This document shows, in pieces, positions 13,313-25,178 of a DNA stretch of 64,000 nt (positions within the stretch are counted from its first letter, which is position 1; the number at the start of each line of letters is the position of its first letter). This DNA is from Phorcus lineatus (lineage: Eukaryota > Mollusca > Gastropoda > Trochida > Trochidae): the NCBI GenBank assembly GCA_921293015.1, contig OV121098.1:18562161-18626160 (forward strand), in the 5' to 3' direction. The translations under genes and the position numbers were made by a program. The notes beneath the pieces are model-generated. The model was given only the letters and a program-made list of their open reading frames with translations. It was not told the origin of the DNA and did not search any database.

Positions 13313-14129
13313 ATGCATCAATAATGACAGTATAATGGTTACATGTGTCAATGACAGTATAATGGTTACATGTATCAATGACAGAATAATGGTTACATGT
13401 ATCAATGACAGAATAATGGTTACATGTGTCAATGACGTATAATGGTTACATGTATCATTGACAGAATAATGGTTTCATGTGTCAATGGTAGTATAATGGT
13501 TACATGTATCAATGACGTATAATGGTTACATGTGTCAATGACGTATAATGGTTACATGTATCAATGACAGTATAATGGTTACATGTATCAATGACAGTAT
13601 AATGGTTACATGTATCAATGACGTATAATGGTTACATGCATCAATGACAGTATAATGGTTATATGCATCATTGACAGTATAATGGTTACATGTGTCAATG
13701 ACAGTACAATGGTTACATGCATCAATGGTAGTATAATGGTTACATGTGTCAATAACGTATAATGGTTACATGTGTCAATGACATATAATGGTTACATACA
13801 TCAATGACAGTATAATGGTTACATATGTCAATGACAGTATAATGGTTACATACATCGATGACAGTATAATGGTTACATGCATTAATGACAGTATAATGGT
13901 AACATGCATCAATGACAGTATAATGGTTGCATGTATAAATGACAGTATAATGGTAACATGCATCAATGACACTATAATGGTTGCATGTATAAATGACAGT
14001 ATAATGGTTACATGCATCAATGGTAGTGTAATGGTTACTTGTGTCAATGGTAGTGTAATAGTTGCATACATCAATGGTAGTGAAATGGTTACATGTATCA
14101 ATGGTAGTATAATGGTTACATGTAGATGA
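13313..14129. repeat. 26/27-bp minisatellite (about 30 copies)
   Basis: Units built on AATGGTTACATGTATCAATG then ACAGTAT (27 bp) or ACGTAT (26 bp). Length variants are mixed in the first two thirds. From about 13790 nearly all units are 27 bp, which opens frames of about 110 codons on both strands. Confidence 0.94.
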
Positions 14130-14425
14130 TTAGGTAAAAAGAATCATGGATCTTTTAAGGTTTATTTTAGTTTGTCAAAGCCTACCAAAATGGTAATGTA
14201 TCAGAAAACATTGGAAATTTATACTACGTCAAAGGAAAGATGTTGCCTTTGGATGAATATAATCCTTGTAATTTATTCATATAGTTGGAAATTTGATATA
14301 TTTTCAAAACAACTTTCAAAAAACAACAACTTGCAAACTTTTTTCAAGAGAATCCCAAGGTTAAAATACCAAATATGCTGCATAAAGATAAAAAAAACTC
14401 CAAATGGTAGTTGATGCCAGCCAAA

Positions 14426-14429
<4 letters not shown>
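14130..14429. other. Short non-coding spacer
   Basis: An 80-codon plus-strand frame at 14172-14414 has no recognisable motif. Nothing else is visible. Confidence 0.4.

Positions 14430-14467
<38 letters not shown>
14430..14467. repeat. (AT)n microsatellite
   Basis: About 18 uninterrupted AT dinucleotides. A second AT run lies at 14650-14667. The two runs bracket the palindrome at 14503-14657 and may be the tails of the inserted element. Confidence 0.95.
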
Positions 14468-14471
<4 letters not shown>

Positions 14472-14502
14472 TAGTAAAAAGAATGTTCAAACTCTATGGT
14501 AG

Positions 14503-14657
14503 TATATATTAAAAAGAAGAAGATGAAGTTGAATTACATTTGGCAAACGTTTTCAGCAGGTACGAATGTACCTGCTTCATCAGGCCGTTTAATGCAGTAC
14601 CTGCTGAAAACGTTTGCCAAATGTAATTCAACTTCATCTTCTTCTTTTTAATATATA
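14503..14657. repeat. Perfect inverted repeat, 61-bp arms
   Basis: The left arm 14503-14563 and right arm 14597-14657 are exact reverse complements over 61 bases, separated by 33 bases. Both outer ends run into AT repeats. The arms contain GAAGTTGAATTACATTTGG and its complement. The spacer is not symmetric: it completes a hammerhead-like core for the minus-strand copy only. This fits two head-to-head copies of one retroelement end, one of them truncated; Penelope-like elements are known for such arrangements. It could also be an inverted-duplication artefact. Confidence 0.93.
14551..14583 (-). ncRNA. Hammerhead ribozyme-like core
   Basis: Read on the minus strand, 14583-14577 is CTGATGA, 14576-14555 is a 9-bp perfect stem (AGCAGGTAC with GTACCTGCT) closed by the loop ATTC, and 14554-14551 is GAAA. 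CUGAUGA, helix II and GAAA in this order are the two conserved strands of the hammerhead catalytic core. Known background: hammerhead motifs occur in Penelope-like retroelements and retrozymes, often with a very short helix III. What I cannot show is a helix III with a cleavable UH next to it, or a closed helix I, so activity is unproven. The adjoining (AT)n tail and inverted partial copy also fit a Penelope-like element end. Confidence 0.55.
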
Positions 14658-14667
14658 TATATATATA

Positions 14668-16204
14668 GGTCTATGCAGCAACATAACTAGCTGTACCGTG
14701 GTCTCACTTGCATGTAAGTATTAATGAAGTAATTCTTGAGGGTCCCAGGGACAGTCTAGGGGTGTCCTGCTTAGGAACTAGCTGTGCTTGTGTGAACACA
14801 TGTGACCTCCTGCTGATCTGGGCGTGTTTGCAGAGTTATCTCCCTGTATGGAGCCTCTTTCTGAGCTAATCATTTGCGCTTAATGAAATAATGTCATTAT
14901 TGTTAATGGAAGCAACTGAATTTTTTGCTGACATGACAGTTGCTTTGATGTTAATGGCTCTTACACATGTACATAGTAATTTGATTAATTAATCTGATTA
15001 TGCTTTAAGTTGGTATAATTATCAATGGTTGTTTCTTTCATCTTGTGTATGCTGGATGAGGTAAGATGTGTTTGTTTTACAAGTTGGTCTAAAGTCATCA
15101 TTCTGTCAATCAAACTGGTCCATACTTGGATCCATACGGGCAGGCAGCTCCTTGAGTTCTGTTACTTGAAAGTCAGTTTTGCACTTAATGTTTTCAGCTG
15201 GTAAAGAGTTAACTAACCTGTAATAGCAAGTCATGTAATTTTTGAAGTTTTAAGTACAAAATGATTGTCAAGAAAAAAATATACAGAATTAAAATTCAAT
15301 TTAATTAATTGATTTGAATGACTTGTATAGATGGAGATTCAAAATTAAAGAAATAAATTCAAATTCAAGGGATATCAAGAGCAGTTGAAAACAAAAGCTG
15401 TGTAGAATTGTTGAAATACTTGGAGGATTTAGTCTTGAGCAGTCACATATGTGAAAGGAGGATAACTCGTAGTCTTGCTCAAAGCCTATGAAATAGGAGC
15501 CTTTGATACAGTCTAGCTAGGTTCCTGTTTAGTAAGTCTAGATTTTTCCGATATGCATAGACAGGACTAAAATTTTCACCTTAGAAAAACATTTTATTTT
15601 TTCTAGAAATATATATCATAGAATTGTTTTAAGTCTTGGTAGCTTTGACAGACTATGAGTATCTATGATTGTCCCAGCAACTCGAGTTAGACAAGATCAA
15701 TCAATTGGAATTAATTCTCATTAATGTTTACACCCTCCAACAAGGGACAGTTGGTGTTGTTGAACTCTGTGAGATGAGGCCTTGATGTAGGGAGGATGAA
15801 GCCCTATGTAGAGGTTGGAACCATCCCTCAACCTGTATCCCTCTGTCACACTGGTCTGTCTCCTCTAGGGGACAACTCTCATTACAAGACCATACCGCTC
15901 ATTTGGAGGATATCTCTGTCTATCTAGTGTTGTATCCCTCTCGCTCCAACTGTCTTTGAGTGTGTCCTGTCCTTGTAGAGGCTCTTGCATCCTGGTCCTT
16001 AACCCTTAACCTGGGGAACCTACTGGTACCAATCAGATCGACCTGCACCCAGTCAAGCATTTGCAACTTATCAAGAAAGAGACTGTCTTTGGTTTGACCA
16101 CAAGCACGAAGAATAGGGTATGAAGGTTTGATTCTCCACCCAATATTGAAACACAAGTTATGGCCGGCCTAGTGATGCCATGGGAATGTATTAAAGAGGC
16201 ACAG
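14668..16204. other. Non-coding DNA
   Basis: No supportable gene. A minus-strand frame of 78 codons (15920-16156) has no recognisable domain. An inverted partial copy of the dispersed repeat lies at 15475-15560. Confidence 0.4.
15475..15560 (-). repeat. Dispersed repeat, partial inverted copy C
   Basis: The reverse complement shares TAGACTT, GACTGTAT, AAAGGCTCCT and a final CAAGACTA-like block, in order, with 29461-29530. Divergence is high, so the ends are approximate. Confidence 0.5.
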
Positions 16205-16497
16205 AGTATGTTGTCAAATATGTCCAATTTAATAAAAGGCATTATTTTATCAAGAAGTAGTGGTTATTTCATTACTCACTAAACAGTTCAGTATTGTGAC
16301 AGTAAACAGCTAAATGACGCAATTTGTGATAGAAAACGGACAATGGCATCAAATATGTCTAACTTCATAAATGGTGTAATTTTATCAAGAAATAGGGTTT
16401 TGTTCTGAAAATCAACATCTCAGTGCTTATAAATTCAGTTTAGTGACAATAAACAGGTTAAAGTCGTGATTTGTAATAGAAAACCTGACAATTGCGT
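16205..16497. repeat. Diverged tandem duplication, about 135-147 bp
   Basis: TCAAATATGTC recurs at 16214 and 16349. ATTTTATCAAGAA, then ACAGTAAACAG or ACAATAAACAG, then a run ending GATAGAAAAC or AATAGAAAAC also recur in the same order. Two copies with indels, clearly older than the minisatellites. Confidence 0.8.
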
Positions 16498-19154
16498 CTG
16501 CCAGTGACTCAAACCTAATTTTGGAAACTTATTTCCACCAGAGCCACTTACAGATATGGATTGGTAGTGTTAAGTAGGTCATTTAACAAATGTTCAGGTA
16601 AATTGGACACAGAATTTTGATTTGTTAACATATATTCAAGTATTTTTTTTATCAATTCTTTTTTTTATGAATGCATGAATCTTTTCGGTAACCATTTATG
16701 TTTTAAATTGATAATTCTGTCAGCTGTTTTCATCTTATTCTCACCAGGTATGGTTGATTCCTAATTATCATGCCAGAGGATAACAAGCTAGTAAATAGCA
16801 AATCTATTTCACCACGAAGATTATGATTGAATTTAAGTCTCAAGAAATCTCAGCTTAAGTAGTTGAGTTGTTTAGTTTGTAATTGAGTAGCATGAAACCA
16901 ACTGATCATTGAAGTAACTGATTTCCACTTAAGTTATCACATGACCATAAAAAGAGATAATGTGTTGCACCAAGCAATTATTCAGATGTGGAGACGCATC
17001 ATTCCTGAGCTTTGTTGTGCTGTGTGGTTATTATCCTATCATAACATCATAATCATTCTGTGATAGTCACACGCTGAAGCATTGCACTAACTGGCCAATC
17101 ATCCCGCTCGTTAGATAAATGTGGGGTGTCCATAATGTCACCTTTCATTATGCCACATAAAGCCAGCGGCCATTACTGTCTGCAGTAAATCTTCAGAAGG
17201 ATGGAATAGTTTACACATCACTGGCAGCAGAGCTTCCCACATCACAGTCAAACTCTGTCAATATCGCTTATAAACATTTTAGAAATAACTTATCATATAT
17301 ATGATACATGATTATGCTGATATAAGAACTTTAAATTGCTCAAGCTGGGATATGTCTGATAAGTATTTGTAGAAGCAGAAGGAAATAGCAATTATTAACA
17401 GATTGAACAATACCAGTGTGAATTATTGCTATTAAATACGAATTTTGTGCTTCACTTGGGCAGCTTTGTTATCTATGAGAGTTCCATTACAAGTTGCTTT
17501 ATGACTTGATTTGCCTTTAATTTAGGCTCTTCCAAAGCATCAATAGTCGTTCCATAGCTATCATTTTCATATGCATTAAGATTATTGAAATCTTTCCTTG
17601 TAATATCAAAGCTAGAAAAAATTCTTTTTCAAACAAGATGGCAGTAGGACAGGCTACATGGACATTATTGACTTCAATTTGGAGTTGATGGAAATTGAAA
17701 AACTGCATGCTCCTTATCAAGACATACTTTTGCAGATAGATGAAAAAAACTATATATATATTTCTTTTCCCCAGTTGAGATTTTAAAAGGATTTATATGT
17801 TTCAACAGAAACCATTTTCATTCCAAAAAATATTTTCTTGATTCATTAGCTGTTTGTGAAGAACAAAAGTGGATTCATTCCATTTGAATACATTTTACTT
17901 TTTAGAAGGTAATGTAGACTATGTAGCTGAAATCAACTCTTTTTTTAGTGCCAATGCAGAATGATATTTGAATGCAAAATGGTGAGATTCTCAGTAATAT
18001 AGAATAATAAAGGAAAAAAGGTGACCTTCACATCCTCCAGTGTCATGCTTTCAGGCTTCATTACAAGACATGATGGTAGCGCTTTGTCCTTTCTTCTTCT
18101 TCGTTCACCAAACCAGTATTTGTTTTAATACATAATGAATGGTAAAGCTTAATGCCACTACTACATTACTGAATACTGCTGAACCTTGACCCCACCACCT
18201 CACTTCAGCCTCTCTGCTGGGACCCAGTTCTTGATCATCTTGCTCCGATAAGTACATAAGCTTAGACCTGTGATTTGATTAGATGCATTTTGGTTCATCT
18301 CTTTCTATTTGGTCAGCCTGTATTTGAACACAAAATCATTTTATAGATTTACGCCTATGTATAACCTTTTTTTTGCTTTGAGTAAAAAAGACATATGTAA
18401 TCTAAAGATATTCAAAAAATCAATTTGAAAAATAAATTGGTTGTTGACATTTTCAATAAATTCCAGTGCTCGGTGTTTTTTAATTAGATCTGTTTGATGT
18501 TGGAGTTGAATTAGATATCGTAAGCCCTTCAATAATGCTTCTACGTGGTAGGTAGTTTATGAAAATATAATCTGAATCAATTTATTGATTTTCTTGCACT
18601 GAAAAACAAACCAAACTTTCAGCAGAGAAACAAACGCACAGGATTGCAAATTTTTCAGTTGTGTTTCAGCACAAGAACTTAAAGTTAGACATTTCTCGTC
18701 ATTTTTAGGTCTTTGATGACCATAGACTGGACAAGTGGGTAAAAACAGCCCTGACATGTTGTCATGTACACAAAGAAGTTGTCCATCTTATTGTACCTCT
18801 ACTTACGGCTTGCCTATATTCTACTGAATTTTTACGGTACATTCAATGTAGTTTCTGCAATTCAGAAACCTGTGCATTCTTTTAGCTTTGACATTCCAAC
18901 ACTGAAGACCATTGGTGACCTACTATTGGTAAAGATCTTTACATTTGTACCAACCTAAAACCATAAGCAGTAAAAAATCACTCTTGGTGACTTCCTCTGT
19001 GATGTCGTGCTTCACCAATAAAACTATTTTATGCCCTTAGCGATGAGTAGGTGTATTATAGAGGTGCCCTCAGTCCATCTGTTCCTGACCATTAACCATC
19101 CAGCAGTCCAGCCAACTCAATGACTCACTGCTGACTCACTCACACCACAAGTAT
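16498..19154. other. AT-rich non-coding DNA
   Basis: No gene, RNA or tandem repeat that I can support. Open frames of 60-70 codons lack motifs. Confidence 0.45.
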
Positions 19155-19487
19155 TAGTCTCTATGTTACTGTCCCTATGTCTCTGTGTCTGTCTCTATAT
19201 ATCTATTTCTCTCCCTATATCTCTGTGTCTGTCTGTCACTATATCTCTGTGTCTGTTTCTTTGTCTCTATTTCTCTCCCTATATCTCTGTTTCTGTTCCT
19301 TTGTCTCTGTGTCTGTCCCTATATCTCTATGTCTCTTCCTATATCTCTCCCTATATCTCTGTGTCTGTCCCTATATCTCTGTGTCTGTCCCTATATATCT
19401 ATTTCTCTCCCTATATCTCTTTGTTTGTTCCTTTGTCTCTGTCTTTCCCTATATCTCTGTGTCTGTCTGTCACTATATCTCTGTGCA
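19155..19487. repeat. Pyrimidine-rich tandem array
   Basis: The plus strand is almost all C and T with regular G and A, built on CTATATCTCTGTGTCTGTCC and shorter variants of roughly 18-20 bp. All three plus frames are open for more than 110 codons, giving S/L/C/V/Y-rich pseudo-transmembrane peptides. This is a composition effect, not a membrane protein. Confidence 0.9.
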
Positions 19488-22400
19488 GTGTGGTCAGTTT
19501 GGGTTTTTGGTAGATTCAATGTGTCCTTTAATGTGTAGGACCAGAGAGATGACCATAGCCTTCAGGAATAGTGACCATGATTAACCACTCACAAGCACTT
19601 TTCATTTTGAATATATACTCATTATATATAAAAGACTTTTGAAATGGTGAAAACTTCCATTCATCACAAAATGGTTGGTCATATGTGACTCACAATAGTG
19701 CCCATTTTGTTAGAGTCTGTAGTCTGTCCACACGAGTCCTCCTCCAATCCTGCTGGGCGTGGTCTCCATAAAGTGCGGTTCCACAGGAAATCATTAAATC
19801 AGTACATCAAGTCCACATGCTAATGACTGCCGCATTGAAGTAATGGACATCTCTGGTCATTTAAACCTTATGTCCAATGTGTATAGCTTGCATGTGTAAG
19901 TATGATCAGTTGTTGTGCATTGAGTACACCAGCTTTAACTGATGAACAGTGGACTGAACTGACTAGCATGGACCGAAAGAATTCATAAATACGTTATACT
20001 ATGATTATCAGGATATAAATTTTCCTTCGCAGTCATCATATCCTCTTTGATTGGAGTGAGAAAATCCCTGAATGCGATTTTCTCTAGTCGGTTTATATCA
20101 AACAAGTTTAGAACTTGCATGGGTGGTGAGAGATCCACCACTATTGAAGAATACAATGTCATATGTGTTACTTTAGTGAAATTTTTATCATATTTCGCAT
20201 AATATGTTCTATTCATTTACTTATCTTTGGTAACAACTGACTACTGAAGTGGATGATTTGGTTGTAGTTATCTAACATATCTTGTTATCTTATATTACAT
20301 CTCACACCATGTGGGTTTGTCTCTGACTTTGAATGTAACAAACAATGATACAATAACATACGCAAACTTATGGCGCAAGCGTATGGTGCAAGCGTTAGAA
20401 ACATCCTATATAATCCTGAAGAATTTTGGTAACCATTCCAAACAAGCTACTTTTTCAAATGATTGTCATCATCGGTAGAAAAGCATGAGCCATATCTCCT
20501 TCTCTTAATCTATTGGTTGAATATATTTTTTCAAGTTCATTGGGTTCATAATGATTCGAAGCATGACAACAAATATACTAAGTAGCTACTACGGGTCCAA
20601 GGTGTAATTAGGTGTAATCCAAGAGGTGTAATTATAGAGACCATTAAATTAAGAATTGAATTCAAATGCAATGGGATTACTTAATGGGCACTTGTTTGTC
20701 ATAAAAATAATGAGACATGTTAACCTAGTGTGATTGTTGTGACAACATTGGGCAGACGTCGTGATTGATGTACACATGCTGTATGATAGTGCACTTAGCA
20801 TCATACCAAAAAATTGTCTTTTGTTTTAAACAATACAAATTACCTAAGATATATTGACTGTCAATTTGTTGAAGGTTGGAGTTGTTTTAGATGACTTTTA
20901 ATATGTTTAAACGGTGGTTAAAAATGTGAGATTTACAGTTCTTTTTTCAATAAGGAGGTTAGAGGGGCACTGCCTATCACGTCATGCAGCAGGACTCACA
21001 CTTCAGTGACCATGGGCCCTTTCAGTTCTGTTCATTTGTGCTTATTAGCTTGTGTTTTGAAAAAGCCATATTTAAGTTGTTTATGGGCCAATTTCATAGA
21101 TTTCATAGATTTGTAACTAACTTTCATGTCAGTTGAATTCATATCCTATTTTGTCAATATTATTATTGAAAGTGATTGTTAAACGTGTAAAGCTTTTTTT
21201 CCAAGACAAACTCTTTCAGATCCTTGAATATCAATAATCTTAGATTTATTAGTTATTTATTCTGAACAGAAGAGTCACACCAACTGAGTGCATCGATGTG
21301 GGAAATATGTACAGGAATCATAGCCAGATATCAAAAGGGTCCCCAGCAGGGAACTACTACTATAACTTCAAACCTTACCAGGTTGCAGCCATTGAAGGCG
21401 GAGGAATATAATATCTGAACTTATGTTTCCTGCACAATTCAACTTAAAAGGTCTTGAGTTATATCATCAACATTTTCACTTGTATATATAGTGAAAGAAG
21501 AGTGTTTAAATTGTGACAGCATGTTACATATTGGTTTGGTTTACTAATCATAAAGCTTGTGTTTCAATACTCATGAAGTAGCCTGGGGTTCACAGCTTGG
21601 AATCTGACACTGTTAGTTGAGAGGTGGACAGAATAGTCTCTCTTAGTCTAACAATTAGACTCTGAAATGAAAATGTATCAGTTAATGAAAATTAAAAAAA
21701 AAATTAAATGAAATGAAAAGGAGACTGAAATTTCTTCATTTTCAGCTCTCACGTCTTTCATAGACTTGCTTAGGCGTCTTACTTATTTCAGGGTCTGGCC
21801 TACAGACTAAGTCTCTCTGTGTGGTGCAAGTCCCCTTATGCTGACTGCTTTTAGTTTCTCTCAGTCACGAAGCCCATCAGCAGAATGGCACTTATGAGAA
21901 TTAAGAAATAATCTTGTTTTTAAACTAATTCCAGCAAATGTCAATATTCTGGTATGCGTATATTTGTGTGTATATTGACACGTTTTTCAAGTTTTGATTG
22001 ATTTCAAATATCAACCAGCAACAGAAAGTTCTTACATGATATTGAATGTGAACATCAAGTAAGACATAGGGATAAATTAGTCCCGTGTTAGGTTTTATGC
22101 AGTGAGATGGGGGCGAGTTAAAAATAATCTTGCACGGGATTAATATATGTGACGGAATCTTATTGCAAATCTATCTTACCGAATGTTTTTATGAACTCAT
22201 CAAATATAGAAACTTAAATATACAAAAGCTTTCTGACTAGTACGAAGAATCCAAGGTACTCTTCATGTGTTCAGTGTGACATACCATTCAAGATGCTCAC
22301 TCTGCACTGTTTACATCGCAACCTTTGTCATGTAGTGGTATACATATTTATCACTCAGTCAAGAGGGGATATAATTAATTATCAAGGGTCATATGGACCA

Positions 22401-25046
22401 ATTAGTGATTGAGATTCTTACAGTAGGTAGGATAATTCAACATATCTATTCTTTTGTGTGAATAAAATGCACTAATTATAGGATGTTTTTGATGCAAGTT
22501 TCCTTGAGAAGGACAGTTAATAGATACAAGACATTGAAAATCATGTCAAGAAAACATTTGTATTCAAAAAATGAAATATCAACCATCAAACATGGACATG
22601 AAAGATGAGCAATGATATAAATATAAACCATCTGTATAATAGACACTTTCGTGATAGAAAATATTTATGCTATGGTTCCAAACTTCACTGATTTGTCCAG
22701 GAACAACTGTTAAATGGTTCCACCGAAGGTTGCACATTCCTGGAAGGCTTTTAATATCATGTCTATTAATTCCATCAATTTGTTCCTGTCCCTTTGAACC
22801 TTGTTGAGGGGCTGAGAATCACTGAGAAGTCTCTTGGAGCTGTAGGGCCCATGTTGATGAAGCTATTGGTCGGTAACGCCGGTGCCAGGGCCATTGAGTG
22901 GGTAATGAGCTCTCTGCAGATCCTGCAGGATATTTGAACTCTTTTCTGGCTGCCCATATCTGCAGGATGCAATGTTTGTACTCACAAGTTGATACTTAGC
23001 GCCATTTGCCTTAGTATAGGATTCGGCTTGCAGGTGGACATTCAAGATTCCTCAAGAGCTGGCTGACATTTAGGAAATGGATTGGTGTGATGGTAGCAGG
23101 ATATTCAGAATAACTTTACATAAGCCTGGTTACAGGTACTCATTAGCTTACCGTTGTGTTTATGTACATTGATATCTGTCATGTATATACCTTTGTATAT
23201 GTCTTTAATTATTTGAAATGTAAAACAGTTAAATGATTTCTCTTTCTGGGCAGTGAAATCTTCTAACAATAGATTAAGAATGATAACTTTTAGAAATGAA
23301 AATGGATTAATTGCATCAGTCAGGAGATTGTTGAGTGTGGGCCTGTAGATGATTTTGTAGACCTATCTCACACTGAAGAAAGGGGCTATTATTTAGGACT
23401 CGGATATGAACGTTCTATTGGTTGCTAATGTGCACATGACAAAGTGTTAATGGATAGTCTCCACGTCTTCTGAAGAACATTCAGATTTGCACCGCCATGG
23501 TTCCTAATGAAGAAGTTCTGGCTGTTAGAATGATTATTTTCAAACCAATCAAAATCGCCAATTCACATTGAAACGTTTGGGATGAATATGGATTGACCAC
23601 TGGTAGGTCCAGTCTATGGTCAGACAATATACCAAAATACAAGCATACCAGCTTTGGACTGAAATCTTTCTGTAATGGTGCTCCTAGGCTTTGAATGGAA
23701 CTTCATTGCATCATCAAGATGTCAGCCTCATTGCCTGCATGCTTTTAATCTAAACACTATTTTCAAGCTCTTATTCATAGACATTATTTCATGATAATTT
23801 CCCACAGACTTGATCAACTGACTAGGTGCTGTGATTATTTATATGCTACAATTAATCCTCTTCTCTAAGAATTTTACTGCTTATCAATAATTCACATTAC
23901 CTTTTATTCTAACATGTCTTTGCGCTTAAATTTATAAATACTCATTATTATTATCATTATTAAGTAGGGAAATGACATTTGACACAGACTTTGCCAGAAT
24001 GACAATATAATATAGAGAATAAAAAAGGATAATAATGCAATAGCTAGATTGGAGAGTCAAAATCTTCTTACTTTAGTAAAATTAAAGGTTACAGAAATTT
24101 ATTGATTTTTTAAGGAAAGGTATATAATCTTTACTTCAAGTGGAGTTGTTGAATAAATATTTTCATTTCTATATATAAGGAAATTACTTTAAAAGTTGAA
24201 CCATATTAAGACAGTACGTTAGATTTGAAACATGATTTTTTGCCTTAGGCCGTTATACACATAAGAACGTATGAAATTGCTGACATTTGTGAAACGAGAA
24301 TGTCTTGATTGTAGCTTGATATATATATATATATATAGGTAAGTCTCACATTTTAAAGTAAGACCACTGCCAGGGTATATTAAACTGTATAAAAACTATC
24401 ACTGCTTTACTAACAGAGCCGTCTTTCATTAATAGATTAAAAAGAAATTCAAAACTATATTTTTTTAAATATTTGATAACGTTGAAGGAATATAGAGAAA
24501 TGATAATTTCATGTACCTGAAATGTTACCACAAAATATCATTTATGGAAACCATTTGAGAGTTGATAGAAATTTCATTCAGTGTTCCAGGTAAGTATCAT
24601 CCAAATGTAATATAGTATTTGCTGACAAGTTTTGTAAAAAACAATATTTAAGTCCGGAATTTGCCATGTAAACACACCATATATTGATAAAATGGTCTCG
24701 TCTGTGTGCTGGAAAATTCAGCCACTGGTGCTAATTCCACAATTAACAGTTGTGAGGCGGGTGCTGGAAAATTTAGCCAAACTAGTCAAATTAATATATG
24801 TAAGAATTAAGCCTTGTTATTCTTGTTTTCCGTTCTTGGAATAAACCTATGTATACCAACTTGAAGGAAATGAACATTGCTGTCTAACATATGAGTTATT
24901 TTTCATATCTTGGCATTGTCACTTGGACTTTGTCCATTTTTGGGCCCAGTAACTACCACAATCATGTCTTCTCATCTGTACAATTTATTTGAGATATAAA
25001 CCGACTCCAAAAATGAAACAAACTTGTTGAAAAGTGTAGGTGTTTT
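19488..25046. other. Long non-coding stretch
   Basis: About 5.6 kb with no gene, RNA gene or sizeable repeat that I can support. Minor items: a short AT run at 24319-24338, a 14-bp doublet around 20375-20395 (GGCGCAAGCGTAT then GGTGCAAGCGTTA), and a repeated GTGCTGGAAAATT at about 24706 and 24761. Confidence 0.45.
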
Positions 25047-25178
25047 AGAGAATGTGTAGCACTCAGAACAATGGCGTCTAAGATAAACCAGTTTATTCAT
25101 GTGCAGGGTATCAGAGAATGTGTAGCACTCAGAACAATGGCGTCTAAGATGAACCAGTTTATTCATGTGCAGGGCAAG
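25047..25178. repeat. 66-bp tandem duplication
   Basis: AGAGAATGTGTAGCACTCAG starts at 25047 and again at 25113. The two 66-bp copies differ at only a few bases. The duplication keeps the reading frame on both strands, so a 77-codon minus-strand frame spans it; I do not regard that frame as a gene. Confidence 0.93.

Noticed and set aside
19163..19584. Apparent multi-pass membrane protein frames
   Set aside because: All three plus frames are open because the strand is nearly pyrimidine-only. Hydrophobicity follows from composition.
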